This document shows, piece after piece, positions 48,677 to 58,873 of a stretch of 64,000 nt of DNA; position 1 is the first letter of the stretch, and every line of letters starts with the position of its first letter. This DNA is from Symsagittifera roscoffensis. Taxonomy: Eukaryota; Xenacoelomorpha; Acoela; Convolutidae. Position numbers and translations under genes: made by a program. A model generated the notes under the pieces. That model was given only the letters and a program-made list of their open reading frames with translations, was not told where the DNA came from and made no database searches. The stretch covers positions 14,886,019 through 14,950,018 of the forward strand of contig NC_087065.1 in the NCBI RefSeq assembly GCF_963678635.1, in the 5' to 3' direction.

Positions 48677-51600
48677 CTATTTCTCGGCAAGATTAGCAGC
48701 GATCGACTTCAAATAACAAACAGATTTGAATAGTTGCGAATTTCGAGCATCTTTCGACAATCTCGCTTCAGTAGAAATTAATGCTTTTTGGGCTACTGGC
48801 AACAGCATTGCACTTTTAAGCGCTACTTTTGCTTTCTGGTTTGAGAACAGAATTGCCCAAAAAGTTGCCGCGACCGTTAGAAGAATCTGATCGTTTCTTG
48901 TCTCTGCCAATACACGCATTAACGATGGCACGAAAGTAGAATTTGCCAGCAGTTTTGGTTTGTTTGAGATATTGAAACACAGATTGTGCAAAATGATCAA
49001 ACAATTTTGCGCCACTCTTGTACAATGTTTGTCGGCGCCTGAAGGAGCAATCGATGAACTAATAGCTGTCGAAGTTGTGAAACTTATTTTGAGTACTTCG
49101 ATTATTTTGTCAACACTTGTGTTCATTTTAGCTATCATTTGTTGACCATCATTGCTGAATGAAACATTGACACATAAGTTGACCCACAGAATAAAGTGAT
49201 CTTCGGATGAGCTTTGCGCAATCTTCTTTGGAACTGTCAGCTCCTGAAACTTCTGCAGAAAGTTGGCTTTCCACATAATTCCTCGGCACTCTGTAGTAAG
49301 ACTTAAAGTTGCCAAGAGTCCAAAAATTGTATTTGAAAGAGTCAAATTAGTTCGCGTTGCCGTTGCAGGGTTCGACTCTTTAACTGCCGCCTTTATTAAC
49401 AAGTGCACTAAAGTATTGGACGACGCATGCCTGTTCACAGGAACTGAGTTTTGTGGAATTGAGTGAATCGACATTGAAATGGCAGCTTTGTGGCATCGTG
49501 CAGCATACACCTGCATGCATTCAAGCATGGCTTGCATTAATGGTGCTTCAGTAGTGCACCAATGCCAAATCTTGGACACTACACCTGTGAATCCAAGATC
49601 GTACAAAATGATCTTAGCCTCTTCTTTGCCATACATGAAGTTACGAATTATCACAAAACAAGAAAAAATAACTTGTGCTAAATTTTCCTCTTTGGCAACC
49701 GTGCTATTAAGTGAAGTTATACTCATAGTTGTCAGTTTAACTATAGTCGTTTTAAGAGTATCGATCAGCATCTGAGGTAACTTTTCAGCCATCGAAGCTT
49801 GTTTTGAGAACTGACTGAACGCTAATAGGCTCTTCAGACATGTTTCTAGGCTTCTGTTGAACGTCGACATGTTTTCAACATCGTACAGGGTAATCAACTT
49901 TTTCGCCAATTTATAAGCTAGACTTTCAGTAGAATCACTGACATTATGAATACTCAATATCTTTTCAGGCGCTCTTGATATCAGAAAGGAGAAGAAACTT
50001 AGACACTCTCCAACATAAACTGGAAACTTGTCCGAGTTCTCCAGTACAAGTAAAGTCTGGATAATGAAATTTTCATTTCGGCTGCTTATTACAGCAAGAA
50101 CTTCATCAAGTGAATTCTTGTTTGAGCTTTTAGTCACAAGACACTTCAAAGCGCGCGAACTGTCCGCTATCGTGTGTAATAAATCAAGCAATAAATCACT
50201 CAATTTATCGTTCTTTTGGGAGATTTCGGTCAAATTTTGTTGATCTGGAAGTATCAAGCAGTTGAAATGAGCCAGAGTAGAAGCCAGTAATGAGATACTT
50301 GGTACAGCTTTTGGAACATTGAGGTGCAGAAATGTTAATAACTGCATCACACTTCGGTACACTACACACAAATCATGCATTAGGATTCTCAATTTGAATT
50401 TCTCAGATGAGCTTTGGCAATATTCGTAACTCCTGATGATTTCGGTCAAAATTGAATCATCGATGATTTTCATCAATGATTGGTAGAGAGTAAGAGCTTT
50501 GAACGATTTCAGAGCTATTTCTGGAAGTAGCTGTAGGATGTTTAATGCAAAATTGCACATAGCTGCGATGTATTTAGGCGTGGCGAGGGCTTCCGATGCT
50601 TCAATCGCAAACTCCGAATGTTGCAGAGAGATCCTACAACATTCCAAATTAAATTTTTCCAAACTGTTGCTTCCTGAGACTTTTTGAGCTAGCTTCAGAC
50701 TTGAAAAAGGAAAGAACTGCATCAGGGCTTGAGCGAATATCGGGAAGAAATCGAAGCTAACGACAAGAAGTTCCAGAGCTCTTAATCCTGAAATAGGCAC
50801 GTTACTCAAGTTATCGACAACTAAGGGTCCGACGTATGAATTACCCTCGCATTCATGAAGAGAAGGGAATTCTAACTCTTTCGTTAGTTGAATTAGACTC
50901 ATCAGACATTGTGCTTTGACAGAGCAGCATTCGCTTTTATCTGTTGCCACTTCAAATAGTATTGTCCATAAGCCGCCAGCAAAATGGTCAAAGGCATTGA
51001 TCATGTGTTTTTGACCCTGCTTTGACACACAAAACTGTGCCACTAAATTGTAGCATAACAGTCTTGTGTGTGGATTTCGATGAGAGAGACGGCTTGTTAA
51101 CCAGTTGAATGGGTGTTCGTTTACTGATATCTTCCAATGGTCTACCCAAACAAAATTTTGTCTGAACATGACAGCCAATTCTCTGGCTAAATTTGACAAA
51201 ATGTGAAGTATCATTTCAATTACAGCACATCCCATGAATGATAAATTTGAGGACACACGTCCGGTTGAAAAGGATGACACAATTGCGACCAAAGTAGGGA
51301 AGATCTGAGAAATTTGCGATTCTTTCATTTTAACGGACCAGTTTTGTGTTTCTGTCACATAGCTCAAGACTCTGAGACATTTATGCAGTGAAGACAGGTC
51401 GTATGTTTCTGCATTGTCGCAGACTTTCACTCGTTCTATCACGGCGGGTATAATTTCAGAAGCGCTGACTAACTTCAAAACAGCTGATTTCTGGAGCGCA
51501 AAACTTTGAATGCATCGAAGCAAACTGTCTGTCAAATCAGTATCGTGGTAAAGGTTTTGATCGTTTAAAGCGAGAAAAAAGAGACTTTCTTTCGAGCATA

Positions 51601-54600
51601 GTACGCCATCAATCCATGAAAATACTTCTGGAAAACTATCGACATCTTTCAGAAGATAATTTATGAATTCAGCAATGTCTGATAGAAGCTTTCTGTCTTC
51701 ATTGCTGCTAGGAATAACTGATAAAAACTTTTCAAGCGCAACTGAGAAGTCTAATTCTTTCAAATAATCAGCATAAAATTTAGGCTCGCTTTTAGCAATT
51801 GTCAGATAATATTTCAAAATTTGCAAATTTTCAGAGACCTCTAAATGATTCTGAGCACCTATGATGCTGTTTAAAGCACGAGCTACATTTAATTGAACGT
51901 CGTACAGCGAATTTTCAGGATGGGGATTTTCTTCAAGGGCTATCAACGGCTCAACGATGTCTGAGAACGCCGACTTCAAAAAAGCGACACTTAGTGGGTT
52001 CTCCATGGGGTCTGGGAGAATCGAACGTGACTTTGAGGACAGTTCATTATCACGTGCTTCGACTGAGAAGGGAAGCTTAAAATGAAGTCTTATTATTCGT
52101 GGAACGCTGAAAACTTCCTCATTTCCCGGTTGCAGCACTTCGTCGAAAAGTAGAAGAGAAAGGGCGAAAAGCACGTCAGATACAGCGCCTACATTTTCAT
52201 TCAGAACAAAAGCGCTTCTTACCAAGCTGAACAACATGTGGGAATCGTGAGAATATCTGTGACGGGTTTTTGAGTGCCAGAAAAATAAATTTCTCAGTAT
52301 AGACACTACTGATGGTAAATATTGGTGTTCAATGGTCTTTTCATTTGCTTTTTCAAGAGCTGCATTGAGAAATTTCACGACGTACTCAATTCCTTTGCGC
52401 TCTAAGAAATGTTCATGAATTGCCGGATCTTGGAGAAGAATGGCCACTTGGTCGAACGCACTTTTGCGTACACCTTCGTCTAATTTTTTCGACTGTGCTA
52501 TATCCAGCACACTGTCAAGCGTGTTGGTCTTTGTATTCAGTCTTTCAGTTGACTCCCGGTCAACTGTAAGCTGGTTCTTTGGGAACAGGAGATTATGAAG
52601 TCGAGGCATTGTTGTGTTCGAAAAACTGGGGAGTCTCAAATGACCTTGAGACTCCTTGGCTAAATGCCACACAAGCATTCCGACCGCTTCTATTCTCACT
52701 TTTAGATCAGTGTTAAACATCAGTCTGAGGCAGCCTCTAAGTTTATCAACAGTTGGGATGTTTAACACTGTCGTAACTGAATCGCTGTTGCCTTCAGCGA
52801 CCATGTTTAGCAATGTATTTCCGAATTTGGAATCTTTCGAGGTCAAACTTTGCAGAAACACAAAGTAATGCATTACATTACTGATGAAGAAACTCCAGGT
52901 ATCGCTTTCAAACAGGAGTTGAGAATTCAGAAACTGGTACAATATCCAAGAAGCACATTCTTTAACTTGATCGTTTTGATCCAGCAATCCACTTTGAATA
53001 AGTACAGTCAGTATTTCTTCACTGAGAAGGAACTTCAACATTTTTGAGGGCTGGTTTGTCATTTTGTTTGCATTAGCGTCAATTTCTAAACACTTCTCGA
53101 CAAATTTTTGGCAACTTCTGTATGCATGGATCCTTACAGTATCATACGGTGAGCTCAGATACTCGACTAACGTTTGAAGCACTTTCTTATAAAAATCGTC
53201 ATCGTAATCACAGAAATCAGAAGCTATGTTGATCGATCTATCAATTAGCTCGAAATTTGATTGGCTAAAACCCAGAGCCAAATGACTCTGCCTAATGAAC
53301 TCGACTAAAAAAGCGTTTTCATCTTTCGGCTCTTGTTCTAACGCTTTGGCCAGGTTAAGAATTGATTCATGAATCTGTCTGTCAAGTTCCAATCGATGAG
53401 ATTCTGGTGAGTTTTCAGTTATACACGACTTTGTTAATTTTTCAACCGCTGTCGGGTAAAATTTTTTGAGTTCATAGTTGTATATCATCTCCTGAACTGC
53501 GCCCTTTATTTCTTGCAAGTGGCCAGGACTTTGAATTAGATTCAAATCTTCCACGACTTCATTTGAAAAGCTTGCCAACAGCATAGTTTCCAAATTGGTG
53601 ATGGCAACTTGTGATTCGATTTCTTTGACATTATACCTGAACTGGGAACGCATCGACTTCGTAATTTCTGAGTTATGTTTGATCGCTGAAGCTAAGGCAT
53701 GGGAAAATACTTCGATATCTTTTCGGAATATGGCACCGAGTGCTGATTTGGTTTCCCACATGGCTTTAACATTGACTGATTTTTTAATCAACTCAGTTAT
53801 AACTACACTCAATTGTGCTGCTTTGAATACAACTTCAGAATTTGGCGCTTTGAACAAGTGTTGGATTGAACTCAAAACTACCGCGCAAAATTGAGGTAAA
53901 CTGTACTGAGATGTTTTGATGTCTTCAGCTATGATTTCTTCTGCTTCGTCTTCATCTGTTGGCCGATTGAAGCCTTTGAAGGGTCCTTCTATCGTTGATT
54001 GCGAGCAAAATGAAGTATCTACTTTTGGGCTGTCGAATTTCACATGTGACATACTTCTCGACAAATCTTCAACCACGCTACTCGAAACCTTATTTGCAAA
54101 ACTGACACCCATTGAATGGCCATGATTTAGAAGACTTGGCGTGTGGTAATCCGGATCAATAAGAAAGCTAAGCCTTCGAAGCAAATTCTCGCTCAAGGTC
54201 AAGAGCGCATTTATAGGTTCTAAATGCAAATCCCAGTTCTTGCGCTGTCTCACTTTAATTAACTCAAAAAGCTCTTCCACAATATTTGGATACTGGAGAA
54301 ATATTTCAGCTGGGAAATCAGAAAATAAAACGTCATTGATGAATTTGCAAGAAAGTACGACGACATTAGCAGTTGCACCTCTGAGTGAATTTTTTGCCGA
54401 TTCTAAGACAGTTTTGTCAGAGTGTGTCAATGGTCGCCACGGAAAATAAAGGAAGTTTAGAAACTCAATATCGATAAAGGTTTCCTCGATGGCTTTGAAA
54501 GTCCTGCACATATGCTGTTTTGAATTGTTATAGCTGTCTTCTCTGCGAGAAGCCAAGCTTTGCTCGTTGTGAATTTGATGCGATTGGCTTTTGAAAGGCT

Positions 54601-55042
54601 CGGTATTGCTTTCGAACTCGGAGATTTCAACGAGTCTTTTACTGTAATCAACAGTTTTTTCATCGTCATTAATAGCTTCAGGTATAGTAAGTAATTTGTG
54701 TATTAGAGAGTCAATATCAGGAAGAAAAAGTTCATTGACATTAGGACGCAATTGAGAAAAAAAGTCGACTGCTCCTATTTTAAGCAGAATGCTGGCGCTG
54801 GTTCTATGGCCAACTAACTTCTTCAACAGCGAAAACACTAACTCCTCGTTTGTAACTTCATCGAAATTGAACCATTCTAGAAGTCTTATAAACAGCAGCT
54901 TTTCTTGGCAAAGATCTTCTACTGTTAGAATAGACAATTCTAGTTTGGATAGCAGAGACTTCAGAGCAGGAACTCTTACACCCTCCAGGGGATGAGATAA
55001 CTTCTCTATTAGGGGTTTGATATCCCGTATTTCTGGAACCAT
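48677..55042 (-). CDS. RTTN: Rotatin, centriole assembly protein, intronless
   Basis: A single open frame of 2121 codons. Rotatin (Ana3 in Drosophila) is a large armadillo/HEAT-like repeat protein of centrioles and basal bodies, needed for building full-length centrioles and for left-right patterning in vertebrates. The N-terminal 70 residues carry the family signature (ALKSLLSKLEL, LLFIRLLEWFNF). Mid-protein matches include FPAEIFLQYP and LSLPQFC-like SLPQFCAVVLSS. The C terminus has NDGQQMIAKMN, NLCFNISNKPKLLAN and WAILFSNQKAKVALKSA. The rest is alpha-helical, Leu-rich repeats with no membrane segment. The length is close to the vertebrate protein (about 2200). TGA stands three codons before the ATG, which fixes the start. 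Vertebrate rotatin genes have dozens of introns, so the absence of any here is notable. Confidence 0.92.
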   Translation of the reverse strand: MVPEIRDIKPLIEKLSHPLEGVRVPALKSLLSKLELSILTVEDLCQEKLLFIRLLEWFNFDEVTNEELVFSLLKKLVGHRTSASILLKIGAVDFFSQLRPNVNELFLPDIDSLIHKLLTIPEAINDDEKTVDYSKRLVEISEFESNTEPFKSQSHQIHNEQSLASRREDSYNNSKQHMCRTFKAIEETFIDIEFLNFLYFPWRPLTHSDKTVLESAKNSLRGATANVVVLSCKFINDVLFSDFPAEIFLQYPNIVEELFELIKVRQRKNWDLHLEPINALLTLSENLLRRLSFLIDPDYHTPSLLNHGHSMGVSFANKVSSSVVEDLSRSMSHVKFDSPKVDTSFCSQSTIEGPFKGFNRPTDEDEAEEIIAEDIKTSQYSLPQFCAVVLSSIQHLFKAPNSEVVFKAAQLSVVITELIKKSVNVKAMWETKSALGAIFRKDIEVFSHALASAIKHNSEITKSMRSQFRYNVKEIESQVAITNLETMLLASFSNEVVEDLNLIQSPGHLQEIKGAVQEMIYNYELKKFYPTAVEKLTKSCITENSPESHRLELDRQIHESILNLAKALEQEPKDENAFLVEFIRQSHLALGFSQSNFELIDRSINIASDFCDYDDDFYKKVLQTLVEYLSSPYDTVRIHAYRSCQKFVEKCLEIDANANKMTNQPSKMLKFLLSEEILTVLIQSGLLDQNDQVKECASWILYQFLNSQLLFESDTWSFFISNVMHYFVFLQSLTSKDSKFGNTLLNMVAEGNSDSVTTVLNIPTVDKLRGCLRLMFNTDLKVRIEAVGMLVWHLAKESQGHLRLPSFSNTTMPRLHNLLFPKNQLTVDRESTERLNTKTNTLDSVLDIAQSKKLDEGVRKSAFDQVAILLQDPAIHEHFLERKGIEYVVKFLNAALEKANEKTIEHQYLPSVVSILRNLFFWHSKTRHRYSHDSHMLFSLVRSAFVLNENVGAVSDVLFALSLLLFDEVLQPGNEEVFSVPRIIRLHFKLPFSVEARDNELSSKSRSILPDPMENPLSVAFLKSAFSDIVEPLIALEENPHPENSLYDVQLNVARALNSIIGAQNHLEVSENLQILKYYLTIAKSEPKFYADYLKELDFSVALEKFLSVIPSSNEDRKLLSDIAEFINYLLKDVDSFPEVFSWIDGVLCSKESLFFLALNDQNLYHDTDLTDSLLRCIQSFALQKSAVLKLVSASEIIPAVIERVKVCDNAETYDLSSLHKCLRVLSYVTETQNWSVKMKESQISQIFPTLVAIVSSFSTGRVSSNLSFMGCAVIEMILHILSNLARELAVMFRQNFVWVDHWKISVNEHPFNWLTSRLSHRNPHTRLLCYNLVAQFCVSKQGQKHMINAFDHFAGGLWTILFEVATDKSECCSVKAQCLMSLIQLTKELEFPSLHECEGNSYVGPLVVDNLSNVPISGLRALELLVVSFDFFPIFAQALMQFFPFSSLKLAQKVSGSNSLEKFNLECCRISLQHSEFAIEASEALATPKYIAAMCNFALNILQLLPEIALKSFKALTLYQSLMKIIDDSILTEIIRSYEYCQSSSEKFKLRILMHDLCVVYRSVMQLLTFLHLNVPKAVPSISLLASTLAHFNCLILPDQQNLTEISQKNDKLSDLLLDLLHTIADSSRALKCLVTKSSNKNSLDEVLAVISSRNENFIIQTLLVLENSDKFPVYVGECLSFFSFLISRAPEKILSIHNVSDSTESLAYKLAKKLITLYDVENMSTFNRSLETCLKSLLAFSQFSKQASMAEKLPQMLIDTLKTTIVKLTTMSITSLNSTVAKEENLAQVIFSCFVIIRNFMYGKEEAKIILYDLGFTGVVSKIWHWCTTEAPLMQAMLECMQVYAARCHKAAISMSIHSIPQNSVPVNRHASSNTLVHLLIKAAVKESNPATATRTNLTLSNTIFGLLATLSLTTECRGIMWKANFLQKFQELTVPKKIAQSSSEDHFILWVNLCVNVSFSNDGQQMIAKMNTSVDKIIEVLKISFTTSTAISSSIAPSGADKHCTRVAQNCLIILHNLCFNISNKPKLLANSTFVPSLMRVLAETRNDQILLTVAATFWAILFSNQKAKVALKSAMLLPVAQKALISTEARLSKDARNSQLFKSVCYLKSIAANLAEK

Positions 55043-55510
55043 TACATCTCAAAAAAGAACACAAATGAAGCACAGAAAAGCACTGCAATTAATATTTCAC
55101 GCTATGTACCATGAGGGCTGTTCTGATGGTTTGCACTTGGTCTATGTAAAAGAACAAATTGTACATTGAAAAAAGAGATCCTAAAAAACCTGAATTTGTG
55201 TTTAATTTTGTCCACTAGTCTATCGATTCATTAGTGATTGAATGAGTATGCCAGTCGGTCAAATCAAGAAAATTTAATTCATTTTTGGTCCAAATAGAAT
55301 TTTTCAAAATTTTTCAATTGGCCCCCGTCATGATCATATTTCTCGCGACAGCTCAAACAGAAAGATGAAAACAATCAGAACAGCCGAATTTACAATTGAG
55401 GGAAATTGACGAAAACTCAGCCAAGAGTCAAATTGCTATTCGCCAACTAATAACAATCAATTTGAGCTGTCTTGTTCCTGATAGAGATCATCAAGAGTGG
55501 ATTCGCGAGT
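55043..55510. other. Upstream of rotatin, no gene seen
   Basis: AT-rich sequence that presumably includes the rotatin promoter and 5' untranslated region. I see no defined element. Confidence 0.4.
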
Positions 55511-55985
55511 GCTACGTCTGGAGCAAGATGAACCTTGATTGGTAAGGTCGCCCTTTGTTGAAAGTTTTTGAGTTAAATCTAGTTAAAACTTATTACTTCA
55601 CTCAAGCTTCTAGATGAAATTTTTGCTAAAAAGTAAAACTCGAACGCTACGTCTGGAGCAGGATGAACCTTGATTGTTACGGTCGCCCTCTTTTGAATTT
55701 CTGAAAGTTTTTGAATTAAAACTTATTACTTGATTCAAGCTTCTAGAAATTTTTCCTTAAACTTATTAAAAAGTAAAATTCAAACGCTACGTCTGTAGCG
55801 AGATGAACCTTGATTGGTAAGGTCGCTTTTTGTTGATTTTGTTGAAAGTTTTTGAGTTAAAACTTATAGTTAAAACTTATTACTTCACTCAAGCTTCTAG
55901 AAGAAACTTTTCCTGAAAAGTAAAATTCTAGAAAATTCTAGAAGTAAAATTCTAGAAGCTTCACTCAAGCTTGTAACAATCGCCC
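55511..55985. repeat. Tandem array of about 135-140 bp units
   Basis: The string gctacgtctggagc (with small changes) begins at 55511, 55646 and 55786, each followed by aagatgaaccttgattggta, gaaagtttttga, aaaacttattacttcactca and agcttctag. A fourth, truncated unit breaks into short agaaaattctagaag duplications at about 55918-55965. Confidence 0.85.
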
Positions 55986-57613
55986 GGAAGATACATATCG
56001 ACGGAAGACAAAACTAAGTCTTAAGACGACTGGCTAACGTCTAAACAGAGCTTTGCATGCTTTTCACCGTCTCTACCAAGCCATTACTTTTCGGTGGTCC
56101 TTCTAACATCGGGTCGACAAAAACGTTACTGCTTTCGGCTTCGGTCAAAACACTCAAATTAACTAGATTACATGCAGAAACAGTGAGCTCATGGCTCAGT
56201 ATCCCCAGACCACGAGGTCACTCCTATAACAGGGCTACTACTTATTATATTACTTTTGTTTTTGTTCAGTAGATAAAAATCATCATCTCCATCGAAGATG
56301 TATCAACCCTTTCCCCCAACTCCTAGCTTCTCATCCTTATCAAAATGAATCTAGATGTTAAATAAATTCAAATCAGGACATGACAAGAAGCTAAAAGTCT
56401 ATATAACAGGCTAAAAGTTTCAGTCCCGAAACCCTTCCGGATTCTTGAATCCACTGAATCAAGCTCGCTAATCTTGACTTCCTCTTAATCCGGAAGGCTG
56501 TCCTCCACCCTTCACCGTTGTCTGCAACGGCCCTGCAACTATTGTAGCGACACAATAGTTGCAACTCGGAGTGTTCTCTGTTACTCTGTAACTCGTTGTC
56601 GTTTTCCAATCTCTATTTCGTAGTTGTTGTTAGCGCAGCTAATGTTGTTCTGTCTCTCTCCCTTGTTTCAGCCAAAATGGCCGTTTCTGACGTTTCTCAG
56701 AAATATGACGTCATAATTCGAATTTTTGAAATTTTAAAATACCAGAATATTCCAGCCCTCACCGTCTGGCCAATCGTTCCAATAACGTTCTTAGTTCTTA
56801 ATAATCACCAATCCGGAAGGCTCGCTGCTAAAAATTCGAATTCTGCAGAGATTGCATTTTTCACATTCTGGTCGAATGTCACATACTCCCCGGACAGTCC
56901 GGTCAATGTCCTCATTGAATCACGCAATATTCGTAAAATGGTCACAGTGTCATCGAACAGAATTTACAAAATGCACGAAATTACTTTTATCCACGTCACA
57001 TCGACTCACTGCAGATTATATATGGCATCATACTACATCACTATAGCCTTCAAATTCTCTCACTAATCTGCACATTGAGGATATGACTTAAGATAAAACA
57101 TATTTTCTGACTTCCAATGTCAATGTCCCGATTAAAACTTTTCTCTTAGATTTAAAAGGTGTTGGCTTGCAGGACAGTCCTGCCAACCAACAAGCTAAAA
57201 TTACCCTACTACGCTTTTCCCTTCGGAAATCTTGCTTGTTATTGTCCTGAATACTAAAACTAAGAAACTCTGTGGTTAGAAAGAACAATGAAACAATCTC
57301 CCTCTTCGAGAGACTACTCAAGCCTTCCATATCACCACAAAGTGATCAGTTCTCCTAGCTGATTAAAAACAGTCATGCAGGCTGGAATACTTAAATATAC
57401 TCCTTCACTTAAGCCTTCCTAAATAAATAGTAAGTGAGTGTCTCTAAAGCCACTTCAATTAAAATCAAAATGCAAATTTATAAATGCAACAATTTCAAAA
57501 CTCAACTTAATGTTTCAGTTTTCAATTACAACTTGGTTGCTTGGTTTCTCACTTGAGTTTTTCACACACATAAAACAATTCTGAGTTTTAACTTTTCTTC
57601 ATCACTCCTTTGT
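55986..57613. other. Unclassified region downstream of the large coding block
   Basis: A 58-codon minus-strand frame at 56041-56217 has coding-like composition (ACNLVNLSVLTEAESSNVFV) and a stop at 56041. Another at 56391-56609 is charged and plausible (AFRIKRKSRLASLIQWIQES). Neither is recognised, and no exon borders were proven. The motif aatccggaaggct occurs at 56489 and 56811, and inverted near 56435. These may be non-coding or broken parts of the block to the right. Confidence 0.3.
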
Positions 57614-57619
57614 TTTATT
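57614..57619 (-). terminator. Possible polyadenylation signal of the large coding block
   Basis: AATAAA on the minus strand about 70 bases beyond the stop codon at 57690, the expected distance for a 3' end. Confidence 0.4.
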
Positions 57620-57689
57620 CTTTTTTTGTCGTTTAGAAGTTCTAAAACTTCTAAATTCTTCTAATTTCATCTTGTTTTTCGGTCATTCG

Positions 57690-58625
57690 TCAATGTTCCA
57701 TTTCTTCCTCCTGTGATACTGACTCTGCACTCTCAGTTTCTGTATCTTGTAACACGTCGTTAGCTATCCTGACGCTGCTGGAAGCCGTCCTCCAACACTT
57801 CTGCTCTTCCACCCTCTGTTTACAACAAGGTAGGGGATCCACGTTAGAATCTCTGTTCCTGCAGAAGCTGTTGTGGAGACACAACGTCACGTTTCTCTCC
57901 AAATCTTCTTTCAGCATCTCTGCCTTCTCCTTTCCACTACGTTCACTCGTCCTGGAAATTCTTTTCACAGCGGTGGTCACTGCATTCCGATGAGTCACGA
58001 GAGCTCGCTTGAAAGCTCCTGCTCCAATGTCCAGCTGATATTCACTGTACACCCTGCCGTGCTTCGACATATGCTTTTTCGCATACTCGTACAACCATGC
58101 AGTCATGTTAGCTCTGAACCATGGCATCAATCGTTTTCTTGCCCATATCTTCTTCACTTCCATCAGAATGTTTAGAACTTTGCACATTGTCTCAAAAAGA
58201 TCTAAATCTTTTAGACAATCTAATTTCCGCAACTGTTCTCTCGTCGGTGCCTCCTGTCTGTTATTTTCTCTCACATGAGCTTCCAGCCATCGTATCGCCA
58301 TCATAACTCCCACTATCACTATCGTTACGGGCTGTGATGAATCTGGTAAACCCATGGAGAGCAGCTCTCCAGAGTCCCAGATCAACATCAGATTACTACG
58401 CTTAGGATACCACCAGGTCTGCAGCAAGCAGTGGCAAGGAAACTCGTCATGCGTCAACATGATGCTCCTCCAATTACGTTTTCCCGAAGCTTCCAGCAAT
58501 GGTTCCACTTCCATCATCACTCGGTGGACTTCATCATTCTCATCTACTGCATTGTAATCTGTGACAGTTGATCCTCTCTGTTTCTGTCTCTCAAAGTCAC
58601 TGAAGTTCCCACTCACATATCCCAT
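57690..58625 (-). CDS. Uncharacterised C-terminal frame of the large block
   Basis: 311 codons. Contains aromatic-rich stretches (LLQTWWYPKRSNLMLIWDSG), one hydrophobic patch (VTIVIVGVMMAIRWL), a basic helical middle (EVKKIWARKRLMPWFRANM) and a Cys/Glu-rich end closing in SVSQEEEMEH. I do not recognise it. It overlaps the upstream frame by 13 bases in another phase. The codons before its Met remain open for a short distance, so the true join may lie upstream of 58625. Confidence 0.45.
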   Translation of the reverse strand: MGYVSGNFSDFERQKQRGSTVTDYNAVDENDEVHRVMMEVEPLLEASGKRNWRSIMLTHDEFPCHCLLQTWWYPKRSNLMLIWDSGELLSMGLPDSSQPVTIVIVGVMMAIRWLEAHVRENNRQEAPTREQLRKLDCLKDLDLFETMCKVLNILMEVKKIWARKRLMPWFRANMTAWLYEYAKKHMSKHGRVYSEYQLDIGAGAFKRALVTHRNAVTTAVKRISRTSERSGKEKAEMLKEDLERNVTLCLHNSFCRNRDSNVDPLPCCKQRVEEQKCWRTASSSVRIANDVLQDTETESAESVSQEEEMEH

Positions 58626-58852
58626 GAACTCTTTCCTAGTATTGACTCCAATTCTTCTTTGGTTCTCTCTGGAACTGCTGAGAACAACTTACATAGTAAC
58701 TCGTAAGACTTTTCAGACATTCTCGCCAATCTCACACACTTCGGCACTGAGAAGGCTTGATCCACGATCGTTCTTGTACTCTTCACGTCCACAGCCACGA
58801 AATGTACAGGGTATCTGCTCTTGCACATTGGAGCCAACGTTGAACCCACCAA
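58613..58852 (-). pseudogene. In-frame continuation after TGA
   Basis: Eighty codons in the same frame as the 767-codon frame, separated from it by one TGA at 58874-58876 plus seven sense codons. The peptide (YPVHFVAVDVKSTRTIVDQA) is well structured, so the TGA looks like a nonsense mutation of an arginine codon (CGA) and not a natural end. It stops at 58613 where the phase changes. Confidence 0.45.
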
Positions 58853-58873
58853 ATATCGTGCTCCTGATGGTCT

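Noticed and set aside
48816-54995. Many 60-100 codon frames on both strands within rotatin.
   Set aside because: They are shadows of the 2121-codon rotatin frame.
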